Positions 42,308 through 51,695 of a stretch of DNA of 64,000 nt are shown here, piece by piece. The stretch lies in the NCBI GenBank assembly GCA_903865435.1, contig CAIPJS010000086.1:1-64000 (forward strand), in the 5' to 3' direction. The notes under the pieces were generated by a model. The model was not told the origin of the DNA, did not search any database, and saw nothing but the letters and a program-made list of their open reading frames with translations. Numbering within the stretch: position 1 is the stretch's first letter; each line of letters begins with the position of its first letter. The DNA comes from an uncultured Bacteroidota bacterium (GTDB lineage: Bacteria; Bacteroidota; Bacteroidia; Chitinophagales; Chitinophagaceae). Both the position numbers and the translations under genes were made by a program.

Positions 42308-45300
42308 ATGAAAAAATCAGTCCTATTTTGCTTTTTTTTACTATCAATATTCAACATTTCATTCGGTCAAAATGAAACAAGAAAATTAGTTTTAATGAAT
42401 ACTGCCAAATCATTAGAACTTGAATCACGCGCTACTTATTCAGCAGCAATTATTAGTGCAAAAGAAAAGGGCTGGCCACTTTACTATAAATCAAGAAACA
42501 ATGCAACAGCAAGTTTAATTGGCATTGACGCATTTGGTCAACCAAAATATGTCATTGGCTATGCCGACCCTGTTCAATCTACTACCGTCAATACCAATAG
42601 AATTTGGCCCACTGGCATATCCGGATTAAATTTAAGCGGGAGTAACGATAGTCTAACAAATAAATTAGGAATTTGGGACGAAGCCCAGCCCCGACTTACC
42701 CATAATGAATTGATTGGTAGAGTTCAACAAAAAGACAATGCTTCTAAAATATCAGATCATGCTACACATGCCTTAGGGATCATGATGAGTACTGGAATTA
42801 ACCCCTTAGCCAAGGGCATGGCTTTTAATTTAAAAGGTGCTTATGCCTATGATTGGAACAATGATGCTTCTGAAATGGCTGCAGCAGCAGCCAATGGCAT
42901 GCTTATTTCCAATCATTCCTATGGTATTGTTTCTGGATGGGATTACAATACCGATTCTGCACGTTGGGAATTCGGTGGCAAATATAATGAAAAAGAAGAT
43001 TATAAATTTGGTATGTATGATCAAGATGCGCAAACTTATGATTCCATTGAATACAATGCGCCTTACTATTTAATTGTAAAATCGGCTGGCAATAATCGTT
43101 CTATGAATGGCCCTGCGGTTGGACAAACTTATTGGAGAAGAAACCAAAACGGTAAATGGTACAACGCAGGTGCAAGACCAGATAGCTTAAGTAGCAATAA
43201 TTCTTATGGCATCATCCCCACGGATGTAAATGCAAAAAATCTTTTAACAATTGGTGCAGTAGCAGGAATACCTGCAGGATATTTTAAAAAGGAAGATGTG
43301 GTGATGACTACATTTAGCAACTGGGGCCCAACAGATGATGGTAGAATAAAGCCAGATATCGTAGGCGATGGATTAGCAGTTTTTTCGGCAATCAGTTCTA
43401 CCGATTCAAGTTATGCTAATTTAAGTGGTACTTCTATGTCTTCCCCAAATGTGGCAGGTTCTTTATTGTTACTTCAAGACCTTAGTCAAAAATTGACTAA
43501 GAAGTTTGTTCGTGCAGCTACGGTGAAAGCATTGGCCATTCATACTGCCAATGAAGCAGGACTTTTTCCTGGACCAGATTATAAATTTGGATGGGGATTG
43601 TTAAATATGAGTGATGCAGCAGCTTCATTAAACAATGCATTAAGTTCAAAAAATAGCAGCACCAGTGTAGATCTTGTTTACGAAAAAACTTTACTCAATG
43701 GCCAAACGGATACTTATGCTGTAAAAGCATCTGGGTTAAAACCTATAAAAGCTACCATTGTTTGGACAGATGTGAAGGGACCAATTGAAACTACATTGAA
43801 TGATACCAGCTCCGTATTGGTAAATGATTTGGATTTAAAAATTACCAATTCAAGTACTATTTTTTTACCATGGAAATTAGACCCTACTGTTCCAGACAAT
43901 CCTGCCATTAGAGGTAACAATAGATTGGACAATGTGGAAAAAGTAGAAGTAGATTCTACATTGGTGGGAACAAGTTATACGATAACAGTAAATCATAAAG
44001 GCAGTTTGGATAGAGGCAAACAAGATTATTCGTTAATCATTAGTGGGGCTGGAGGTAGCACCTATTGTCTTTCAACAGCTACTTCTAACGCAGGCACTCG
44101 AATTGATAGCACAAGCATCAATAATATACAATACGCGAACACAACTACAAACCAATACATTGACAATAGTAAATTTATTATTAATGGGGAAGCCAACGGG
44201 AACTTAATCGCCTACTTAAAATTAGGTAGCGCTGATGCCACCAATGCAACCCGCTTTGTGAAAATTTTTATTGACTACAATAATAATGGACTTTTTGAAG
44301 ATGCAGAAACTGTTGCTACCAGCACAGCCTTAATCAATGGTGAATATAAAGTGAGTATTGCTTTACCAGGAACTTTACAAATTGGATCAATCACCAAACT
44401 AAGAATTGTTGTTATGGAAACAGACAACAGTTCTAATGTTAAAGCTTGTGACAACTATTCAATTGGAGAAACACAAGATTATACTTTAAAAATTATCAAC
44501 CCTTCTACCGACTTGTCTATCTCAGATTTAATTAATCCTGCAGGCACTATATGCAATAAAGCCATTCAATACATAACAGTTAAATTGGTGAACAATGGTT
44601 CAACAGCTCAAAGCAATATCCCATTGAGCTTGCTGGTAAAAGATGGAGAAGCAACAATTTTAAATATTAATGAAATATTTAAAGGTAGATTGAATTCCTA
44701 TGAAAGCATGAATTATACCTTTCAAAAACCAATTAACATTACTCCAAATAAAACTTATTCTATTACAGCTAACGTAAACGTTGCAGCCGATCAACAAAAA
44801 GGGAACAATAGCTTAATCACCACTTTCACAAGCAGCACAGGGGGTGCAGCGCCTGTTGGTATAGCTAGCAACTGTAACAGTCAATTAAGCCTAACAGTTA
44901 AAAATGCCAATGCCTCAAGTAACTACGTGTGGTATGATAGTTCCAATCTTCTAAATCCCATTGGCTTAGGATCAAGCCTCTTATTAGGATCTTCTAAAAA
45001 TAAATTTTATTTAACACAAGGTTTTCAAAGTGTAATTGATCCAATAAATAATTCCAGCTTGGGTAGCACAGGCGGATATAATAATTTTGGTGGAAACTTT
45101 GTAAGAATCAATGCAACTGGACCCCTCACAATTGAAACTGCAAAATTATATACAGGGTATCCAGGTAAAATTACATTCACCTTAGGCACCATCGCTACTG
45201 AAAATTCAAATGGGACTTATTCTTATTATCCCGTTCAATCTGTTAATTTAAACGTAGATGCCAGCAGCCCAAACCCTACTTATCCAACATACGATAGCGT

Positions 45301-46132
45301 AAATAAAGTGAATACGTCTACTCCTTTTGTAAGTAGTGATAGTGGTAAAATTTACGCACTCAATTTGAGTATCCCAAGTTCAGGTGATTATATTTTAATC
45401 GTTTCTTGTGACAGTGCTACCATTTTCAGAAACAATCAATTAAGCAGCAATACCTATCCTATTGGTCCTAGCAAATTATTTAGTTTCACAGGCAATAGCG
45501 TTTCAGCTGGATCTGGTAATTTTCAAAACTATTTCTACTTTTTTTACAGCACTCAAATTAGTACCAATGACTGTTTAAGTCCTACAACAATTGTTCCCGT
45601 TCAAACTTCTAGCATTCCAACCTTCACCAAAGCTAGTGCGGACAGTTTGGTGTCGAGTGCAGGGACTTTATATCAGTGGTATTTAAACGACACCGCCATT
45701 CAAGGCGCCAATTCCCAGTCTTACAAAGTGATTAAAAACGGTACGTATAAAGTTGCAGTTACATCGGGCGATTGTCAAGCTTTTTCTCAAAGCTTACTCC
45801 TCCTTGTGAGAGATGCTAGTGGCAACTTAATAACTGATGTTCCAGAAAGCAACCCAAAAGAAATCAATTTAAAAATTTACTCCTCAGATAATATTGAAAA
45901 TTTGATCAAAGGCAATTCGTTCTTTGTTCAATTTAGTGCAATACAAACTCAAGATATTTCATTAGAATTAGTCAATTCTACAGGGAATAAAGTTTTCCAA
46001 GCACAAAATTTAATCAACCAAACAACACCTCAGCGCATTACAATAGGAAATTTAAATACGGGCGTTTATTTTGTAAAGATTTATGCCAATAAAAAAGTAT
46101 ATGTTCAAAGGGTTTTTATAACCAACAATTAA
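42308..46132 (+). CDS. Secreted subtilisin-like (S8) protease with GEVED, CARDB-like and T9SS C-terminal sorting domains
   Basis: Signal peptide; HATHALGIM, LSGTSMSSPNVAGSLLL; FIDYNNNGLFEDAE; C-terminal LNTGVYFVKIYANKKVYVQRVFITNN. Confidence 0.88.
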   Translation: MKKSVLFCFFLLSIFNISFGQNETRKLVLMNTAKSLELESRATYSAAIISAKEKGWPLYYKSRNNATASLIGIDAFGQPKYVIGYADPVQSTTVNTNRIWPTGISGLNLSGSNDSLTNKLGIWDEAQPRLTHNELIGRVQQKDNASKISDHATHALGIMMSTGINPLAKGMAFNLKGAYAYDWNNDASEMAAAAANGMLISNHSYGIVSGWDYNTDSARWEFGGKYNEKEDYKFGMYDQDAQTYDSIEYNAPYYLIVKSAGNNRSMNGPAVGQTYWRRNQNGKWYNAGARPDSLSSNNSYGIIPTDVNAKNLLTIGAVAGIPAGYFKKEDVVMTTFSNWGPTDDGRIKPDIVGDGLAVFSAISSTDSSYANLSGTSMSSPNVAGSLLLLQDLSQKLTKKFVRAATVKALAIHTANEAGLFPGPDYKFGWGLLNMSDAAASLNNALSSKNSSTSVDLVYEKTLLNGQTDTYAVKASGLKPIKATIVWTDVKGPIETTLNDTSSVLVNDLDLKITNSSTIFLPWKLDPTVPDNPAIRGNNRLDNVEKVEVDSTLVGTSYTITVNHKGSLDRGKQDYSLIISGAGGSTYCLSTATSNAGTRIDSTSINNIQYANTTTNQYIDNSKFIINGEANGNLIAYLKLGSADATNATRFVKIFIDYNNNGLFEDAETVATSTALINGEYKVSIALPGTLQIGSITKLRIVVMETDNSSNVKACDNYSIGETQDYTLKIINPSTDLSISDLINPAGTICNKAIQYITVKLVNNGSTAQSNIPLSLLVKDGEATILNINEIFKGRLNSYESMNYTFQKPINITPNKTYSITANVNVAADQQKGNNSLITTFTSSTGGAAPVGIASNCNSQLSLTVKNANASSNYVWYDSSNLLNPIGLGSSLLLGSSKNKFYLTQGFQSVIDPINNSSLGSTGGYNNFGGNFVRINATGPLTIETAKLYTGYPGKITFTLGTIATENSNGTYSYYPVQSVNLNVDASSPNPTYPTYDSVNKVNTSTPFVSSDSGKIYALNLSIPSSGDYILIVSCDSATIFRNNQLSSNTYPIGPSKLFSFTGNSVSAGSGNFQNYFYFFYSTQISTNDCLSPTTIVPVQTSSIPTFTKASADSLVSSAGTLYQWYLNDTAIQGANSQSYKVIKNGTYKVAVTSGDCQAFSQSLLLLVRDASGNLITDVPESNPKEINLKIYSSDNIENLIKGNSFFVQFSAIQTQDISLELVNSTGNKVFQAQNLINQTTPQRITIGNLNTGVYFVKIYANKKVYVQRVFITNN

Positions 46133-46145
46133 AAAATTATCAATT

Positions 46146-46874
46146 ATGGCACTAGAATGGACAGAAGGTGTTTTGACAAAAATTATTGACGAAACCGCTA
46201 ATACAAAAAGATTTTATTTTGAAATTCCAAGTATCGAGCAATTTGATTTTATACCTGGACAATTTGTAACCCTGGATTTACCCATTCACGAACAAAAAAA
46301 TAAAAGATGGAGAAGCTATTCTATTGCTTCCGAGCCCAATGGTACCAATACTTTTGAATTGGTGATTGTTTTACTAGAAGGTGGCTTAGGTACGACTTAT
46401 TTGTTTAACGAAGCAACAGTGGGTACCAAAGTGACTTTACGAGGCCCTCAAGGAGTTTTCGTACTTCCGAAGAATTTCGAAAACGATGTGTACTTTATTT
46501 GTACCGGAACAGGTATTGCTCCTTTTAGATCTATGATTCGTTACATACACGAACATAAGATTGCACACAATAATATTCATCTTATTTTTGGCTGTCGTAA
46601 ATTTGAAGATGGCTTGTACATTGATGAATTAAAAGAATTGGAAAGTAAAGAACCTGGCTTTCATTTTCATCCTTGCTATTCTCGAGAAACCGAAGTGCCT
46701 GCTGGCTCCCACAAAGGATATGTTCACCCAGTATATCAAGAATTATTAAAAGAAAATAAAGAGACAGCGCATGTTTGGCTATGTGGCTGGAAAGCTATGA
46801 TTGATGATGCGCGTAAAAACATGACCGAGCTTGGACTAGACAAAAAGCAAGTCCACTTTGAATCTTTCGGGTAG
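46146..46874 (+). CDS. Ferredoxin-NADP reductase-like FAD/NAD(P)-binding oxidoreductase
   Basis: RWRSYSIAS, GPQGVFVLP, FICTGTGIAPFRSMI, CGWKAMIDD. Confidence 0.9.
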   Translation: MALEWTEGVLTKIIDETANTKRFYFEIPSIEQFDFIPGQFVTLDLPIHEQKNKRWRSYSIASEPNGTNTFELVIVLLEGGLGTTYLFNEATVGTKVTLRGPQGVFVLPKNFENDVYFICTGTGIAPFRSMIRYIHEHKIAHNNIHLIFGCRKFEDGLYIDELKELESKEPGFHFHPCYSRETEVPAGSHKGYVHPVYQELLKENKETAHVWLCGWKAMIDDARKNMTELGLDKKQVHFESFG

Positions 46875-46911
46875 TTGACCTTATTGCTTATGATTTTTGT
46901 AAAGCTGCCTC

Positions 46912-46946
46912 AAAAAAGCCCCGAGCATTCACTCGGGGCTTTTTAA
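46912..46946 (+). terminator. Rho-independent terminator
   Basis: AAAAAAGCCCCGAGCATTCACTCGGGGCTTTTT. Confidence 0.85.
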
Positions 46947-46978
46947 ATTTCTTTTGAAAATTTATTTATTGATGCTTC

Positions 46979-47045
46979 GTCTTTCAAAATACTAATTTTT
47001 AGACTCGCTAAAAAAGCTCGCTAAAAAATTGTATTTCTGAATGAC
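46979..47045. repeat. Intergenic palindrome between convergent genes
   Basis: GTCTTTCAAAATACTAATTTTTAGACTCGC ... GCTCGCTAAAAAATTGTATTTCTGAATGAC. Confidence 0.65.
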
Positions 47046-47078
47046 TCCGCTAAGCACAGAAATTAATTCAAGCTATCT

Positions 47079-48527
47079 TTAATTAATATGTGACAACACC
47101 AACTCCTTAATTTTACTCAAAGCAATACGTTCTTGCAACATACTATCACGGTAGCGAATCGTTACGGTGTTGTCTTCTTTGGTTTGATGGTCGATGGTCA
47201 CACAGAATGGCGTCCCGATAGCATCTTGACGACGGTATCTTTTTCCAATCGCATCTTTTTCTTCATAAAAACAATGGAATGATTTTTTACATTCATCCAT
47301 CAATTCTTTTGCCAATTCTGGTAAGCCATCTTTTTTAGTCAAGGGAAGGATCGCCAATTTATTGGGTGCTAATTTGGCTGGCAAATGCAATACCACTCTT
47401 GAATCGGTCGTGCCATCTTCTTTATTGATTGTCTCTTCTTCATAAGCGTTGGCCAATAACAACAAGAACATTCTATCCAATCCTATAGATGTTTCAATCA
47501 CATAAGGCACATAATGCTGATTGATCTCCGTATCAAAATACTGCATCTTCTTCTTGCTAAATTCTTGATGACGGGTTAAATCAAAGTCAGTTCTTGAATG
47601 AATCCCTTCTACTTCTTTAAATCCAAAGGGAAATTCATATTCTATATCTAATGCAGCATCGGCATAGTGCGCTAATTTAACATGGTCATGAAAACGATAT
47701 TTTTCTGGCGCAATGCCTAAACTTAAATGCCATTGCATGCGTTCGTTCTTCCAATGTTCATACCACTCTTTTTGAGTACCTGGCTTAATGAAGAATTGCA
47801 TTTCCATTTGTTCAAACTCACGCATTCTAAATATAAACTGACGCGCAACTATTTCATTTCTAAAAGCCTTTCCTGTTTGTGCAATGCCAAAAGGAATTTT
47901 CATCCTGGCCGTTTTTTGTACATTTAAAAAGTTAACAAATATACCTTGTGCCGTTTCTGGTCTTAAATAAATGGTGCTGGCTTCTTCGGCCACTGCACCT
48001 ATTTCAGTAGAGAACATTAAATTAAACTGTCTTATTTCAGTCCAATTAGACGTACCACTTACACTACATATAATTTTATTTTCTTCAATTAATTTTTTTA
48101 AGCCTTCAAAATCTTCTTTGGCAAGTAATGCATCCATTTCTGACAATAACTTATCTGCAGCTGCATTATTTCCTTTTGCAATTAATGCCTCTGCATGGCC
48201 TTCAATTAAATGATCTACTCTATATCTTTTTTTACTTTCTTTATTGTCAATTAAGGGATCGCTAAAACTATCTACGTGTCCGCTAGCCTTCCATGTAGTG
48301 GGATGCATAAATATGGCGGCATCAATGCCCACGATATTTTCATGCATTTGGGTCATGCTTTTCCACCAATAATCTCTAATATTTTTTTTCAATTGCGCAC
48401 CATAGGGACCGTAATCATATACTGCGCTTAATCCATCATAGATTTCACTGCTTGGAAATACAAATCCATATTCCTTGGCATGGGAAATGATGGCTTGTAA
48501 TGTATTGTCTGGTTGTACCTTACTCAT
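47079..48527 (-). CDS. glyS: Glycyl-tRNA synthetase (class II, eukaryote/archaea-like single-chain type)
   Basis: FVFPSSEIYDGLSAVYDYGPYGAQLKKNI; FRNEIVARQFIFRMREFEQMEMQFF; start trimmed from TTG 48536 to ATG 48527. Confidence 0.95.
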   Translation of the reverse strand: MSKVQPDNTLQAIISHAKEYGFVFPSSEIYDGLSAVYDYGPYGAQLKKNIRDYWWKSMTQMHENIVGIDAAIFMHPTTWKASGHVDSFSDPLIDNKESKKRYRVDHLIEGHAEALIAKGNNAAADKLLSEMDALLAKEDFEGLKKLIEENKIICSVSGTSNWTEIRQFNLMFSTEIGAVAEEASTIYLRPETAQGIFVNFLNVQKTARMKIPFGIAQTGKAFRNEIVARQFIFRMREFEQMEMQFFIKPGTQKEWYEHWKNERMQWHLSLGIAPEKYRFHDHVKLAHYADAALDIEYEFPFGFKEVEGIHSRTDFDLTRHQEFSKKKMQYFDTEINQHYVPYVIETSIGLDRMFLLLLANAYEEETINKEDGTTDSRVVLHLPAKLAPNKLAILPLTKKDGLPELAKELMDECKKSFHCFYEEKDAIGKRYRRQDAIGTPFCVTIDHQTKEDNTVTIRYRDSMLQERIALSKIKELVLSHIN

Positions 48528-48554
48528 AGGTTGCAAATATACTGCGAGATTGTA

Positions 48555-48896
48555 TTATCGATGTAATTTTTCGTTGTTTTGATGTCTGGAACTGTCTCTG
48601 AGGGTTTTCTTTTGAATATTTTTCTCCAAGGCAGTAGCCAAATCAATGCCAGTTTGATTGGCTAAGCAAATCAATACAAACAATACGTCGGCCATTTCAT
48701 CTGCCAGTAAAATTTCTTCTTCCTTGTTTTTAAAAGATTGATCTCCGAATTTTCTTACCATAATTCGAGACAATTCCCCCACTTCTTCCATTAAAATTCC
48801 CAAATTAGTGAGTTCACTAAAATATTTTACGCCCACTGTTTTTATCCACTGATCTACCTGCTCTTGAGCTTGTTGTATGGTTGTATCATTTGCCAT
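48555..48896 (-). CDS. MazG-like nucleotide pyrophosphohydrolase
   Basis: LMEEVGELSRIMVRKFGDQ...LADEMADVLFVLICLANQTGIDL. Confidence 0.9.
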   Translation of the reverse strand: MANDTTIQQAQEQVDQWIKTVGVKYFSELTNLGILMEEVGELSRIMVRKFGDQSFKNKEEEILLADEMADVLFVLICLANQTGIDLATALEKNIQKKTLRDSSRHQNNEKLHR

Positions 48897-48907
48897 GATA
48901 GGAATTT

Positions 48908-49360
48908 TTATTCTTTGTTTTTTGAATCTATAATAATAGTCACTGGCCCATTGTTGATTAAAGCTACTTGCATGTCGGCGCCAAATTTTCCAGTTTGAAT
49001 GAGCGCGCCCATCTCTGCATTTAGCTGTTGAATCATGGCTTCATACATTGGAATGGCAATTTCATGTTTTGCTGCTGCAATATAAGAAGGTCTGTTTCCT
49101 TTTTTAGTACTCGCATGTAAAGTAAACTGACTTATTAATAATATATTGCCTCCTATTTCTTTCACACTTAAATTCATCACACCAGCCGCATCATCAAAAA
49201 TGCGCATGTTGACAATTTTATTCGATAGCCACATTAAGTCCTCCTGCGTATCGGCCGTTTCTATCCCCAAAAGCACCATTAAGCCCTGTCCAATTGAACC
49301 CGCAACCCTGCCTTCAATGGTAACGCTTGCCTCCTTCACTCTTTGTATAACCGCTTTCAT
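48908..49360 (-). CDS. dtd: D-aminoacyl-tRNA deacylase
   Basis: MKAVIQRVKEASVTIEG; LISQFTLHA; NNGPVTIIIDS. Confidence 0.97.
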   Translation of the reverse strand: MKAVIQRVKEASVTIEGRVAGSIGQGLMVLLGIETADTQEDLMWLSNKIVNMRIFDDAAGVMNLSVKEIGGNILLISQFTLHASTKKGNRPSYIAAAKHEIAIPMYEAMIQQLNAEMGALIQTGKFGADMQVALINNGPVTIIIDSKNKE

Positions 49361-49428
49361 AATATTGTCAATTTCTGCATGAAGATAAACAAAACTATTT
49401 TCACTAATTTAGCTGTAATTTCAATGCC

Positions 49429-50931
49429 TTGAGTAGTATAAAAAAATTAGCCGGTCAAACCTTATGGTACGGACTTAGCTCTATTGCAGCTAGGTTTATT
49501 AGTTATTTGCTGGTACCCTACCTTACTTATAAGTTTACCGAATCAGCTTATGGCGAAATGTCGATTGTTTATTCCTTTATCCCCTTTTTAAATGTGATAG
49601 TGACCCATGGCATGGAGACCGCTTATTTTAAATTTGGCAGCAAGGAAAATGAAGAAAAAATTTACCACACCAGTAGTTTTTCCATGATGATGGTAACGGC
49701 ATTGGTACTGATGGTATTGATTAAATTTAGTGCCCCTATTGCCCAACTTTTACAAATTACAGCACATCCCGAATACATCACCTTAATGGCTTGGGTAGTT
49801 GGATTAGATGCACTCGCTACCATTCCTTTTTCAAGATTAAGATTGGAAAGCAAACCAAAGAAATTTGCGTTTATAAAAATTGGTGGCATTGTACTTAATA
49901 TACTAGCCACTTATTATTTCATAAGCATCTTGCCACATTATATTCAATTGCATCCAACAAACATGCTTGCTTCTTGGTACAAACCAGATTGGGCAGTGGG
50001 CTATGTTTTGATGGCGGGTATCGTGCAAAATGTTTTTGTTTTATTATTATTGAAAAAAGAAATTGGGGCACTTAGATTTTCTTTTGATCTTGATTTATGG
50101 AAACAAATGATGTTGTATTCGCTTCCCTTAATCTTAGTAGGTTTTGGTGGAATGATCAATGAAACTTTTGATAGAATTATGCTGGGCTGGTGGGCGCCTG
50201 GCGGTTCCCCCGATGCCAACAAAGCTATTGTAGGTATTTACAGCGCTTGTTATAAATTGTCTATTTTAATTACGATATCGGTGCAAGCTTTTAGAATGGG
50301 TGCAGAACCTTTTTTCTTTAAACAAGCGCAGTTAGAGAATGCTCCTAAGACCTATGCCAGGGTGATGAAATTTTTTGTAATTACACTTTGTATTATGTTT
50401 TTAATGGTAGTACTTTATTTAGATATTTGGAAAGAATTTATTCGAAATCCCGCCATGTACGTGGGTTTGAGCGTAGTGCCCATTTTATTAATGGCCAATA
50501 TTTTTTTAGGAGTTTATTACAATTTAAGTATTTGGTATAAGCTAAGCAATAAGACCATGGCCGGTGCATGGATTACCATTTTAGGCGCTGTGATTACCCT
50601 AGCCATTAATTTTATTGCCATTCCTTATTTTAGTTATATGGCCAGTGCCTGGGCTACTTTTTTCTGCTACGGCACCATGATGTATGTAAGTTTTAAATGG
50701 GGGCAAAAAGTATACCCAATTCCTTATGCCACTAAAAAATTAATTGCCTATTTTGTCATAACATTGATGCTTTATGGCATTTATTTATTGGTAGCACATT
50801 TTGTCATCAATAAAAATATTAGACTAAGCATTGCAAGTTTTGAACTCATTGCCTTTATTCTTTTTGTTGCAAGAATTGAAAAGAAAGAATTAAAAGCATT
50901 GTTGCAAACCAAAAAGTCTGTTGCTGTTTAA
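49429..50931 (+). CDS. Oligosaccharide flippase / polysaccharide biosynthesis membrane protein (TTG start)
   Basis: Multi-TM, MATE/Wzx-like N terminus LAGQTLWYGLSSIAARFISYLLVPYLT. Confidence 0.88.
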   Translation: MSSIKKLAGQTLWYGLSSIAARFISYLLVPYLTYKFTESAYGEMSIVYSFIPFLNVIVTHGMETAYFKFGSKENEEKIYHTSSFSMMMVTALVLMVLIKFSAPIAQLLQITAHPEYITLMAWVVGLDALATIPFSRLRLESKPKKFAFIKIGGIVLNILATYYFISILPHYIQLHPTNMLASWYKPDWAVGYVLMAGIVQNVFVLLLLKKEIGALRFSFDLDLWKQMMLYSLPLILVGFGGMINETFDRIMLGWWAPGGSPDANKAIVGIYSACYKLSILITISVQAFRMGAEPFFFKQAQLENAPKTYARVMKFFVITLCIMFLMVVLYLDIWKEFIRNPAMYVGLSVVPILLMANIFLGVYYNLSIWYKLSNKTMAGAWITILGAVITLAINFIAIPYFSYMASAWATFFCYGTMMYVSFKWGQKVYPIPYATKKLIAYFVITLMLYGIYLLVAHFVINKNIRLSIASFELIAFILFVARIEKKELKALLQTKKSVAV

Positions 50932-50965
50932 AAAATTATTCATTTAAAAGAACTACTCATATTAT

Positions 50966-51436
50966 ATGGCCGAAGATTTAACCATTACCAAAGGAGATAA
51001 AAAAAACCAATACGAATCATTGCTTCCCCAAATTCAAGGTTTGCTTAGTGGAGAGCCAAATTTAATTGCCAATCTTGCGAATATCGCTGCTGCTTTAAAA
51101 GAACAATTTAATTGGTTTTGGGTGGGGTTTTATTGGATCATAGATGACGAATTGGTATTGGGTCCATTTCAAGGACCCGTGGCTTGTACTAGAATAAAAA
51201 AAGGTCGTGGTGTTTGTGGAACAGCATGGGAAAAAGAGGCTACCATAATCGTGGATGATGTTGAAAAATTTCCTGGACATATTGCCTGCAGTAGTTTATC
51301 TAAATCGGAAATTGTCATTCCCGTTTTTAAAGATGGTAAAATAATGGGCGTATTGGATGTAGACAGCAGCGACTTAGCTCAGTTTGATGCCCTCGATCAA
51401 GATTTTTTAGAAAAAATTGTGGCTTTGATTCCCTAG
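50966..51436 (+). CDS. msrC: GAF-domain free methionine-(R)-sulfoxide reductase
   Basis: NWFWVGFYW, LGPFQGPVACTRIKKGRGVCGTAW, HIACSSLSKSEIVIPV, GVLDVDS. Confidence 0.88.
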   Translation: MAEDLTITKGDKKNQYESLLPQIQGLLSGEPNLIANLANIAAALKEQFNWFWVGFYWIIDDELVLGPFQGPVACTRIKKGRGVCGTAWEKEATIIVDDVEKFPGHIACSSLSKSEIVIPVFKDGKIMGVLDVDSSDLAQFDALDQDFLEKIVALIP

Positions 51437-51492
51437 GCCTTTCAAAAATTGGACATTCATAATAAAAAATAAATTAAGTTTGCACCCCCTAA

Positions 51493-51577
51493 GCGGATGT
51501 GGCGAAATTGGCAGACGCACTAGACTTAGGATCTAGCGCCGTGAGGCGTGTGGGTTCGACCCCCTCCATCCGCACCA
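51493..51577 (+). tRNA. tRNA-Leu (anticodon TAG), CCA encoded
   Basis: GCGGATG/CATCCGC acceptor, CTAGACTTAGGATCTAG anticodon arm, GGTTCGACCCC T-arm, CACCA end. Confidence 0.95.
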
Positions 51578-51588
51578 AGCATTAAAAG

Positions 51589-51615
51589 CCCCCGAGTATT
51601 CGAGGGCTTTTTTTA
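51589..51615 (+). terminator. Terminator after tRNA-Leu
   Basis: AGCCCCCGAGTATTCGAGGGCTTTTTT. Confidence 0.8.
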
Positions 51616-51647
51616 TGATAATTGGCTGTTTTTTAGGTGTAAAAACC

Positions 51648-51655
51648 TACCTTTG
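51648..51655 (+). promoter_or_regulatory. -7 element TACCTTTG upstream of tig
   Basis: Match to TAnnTTTG. Confidence 0.5.
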
Positions 51656-51695
51656 CCCCCCTTAAACCTTAGAATTTACTAGAAAAGAAAACTAT

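Noticed and set aside
46912-46946. GC-rich hairpin considered as part of the adjacent palindromic repeat
   Set aside because: Perfect stem followed by a T-run directly after the reductase gene fits an ordinary Rho-independent terminator.
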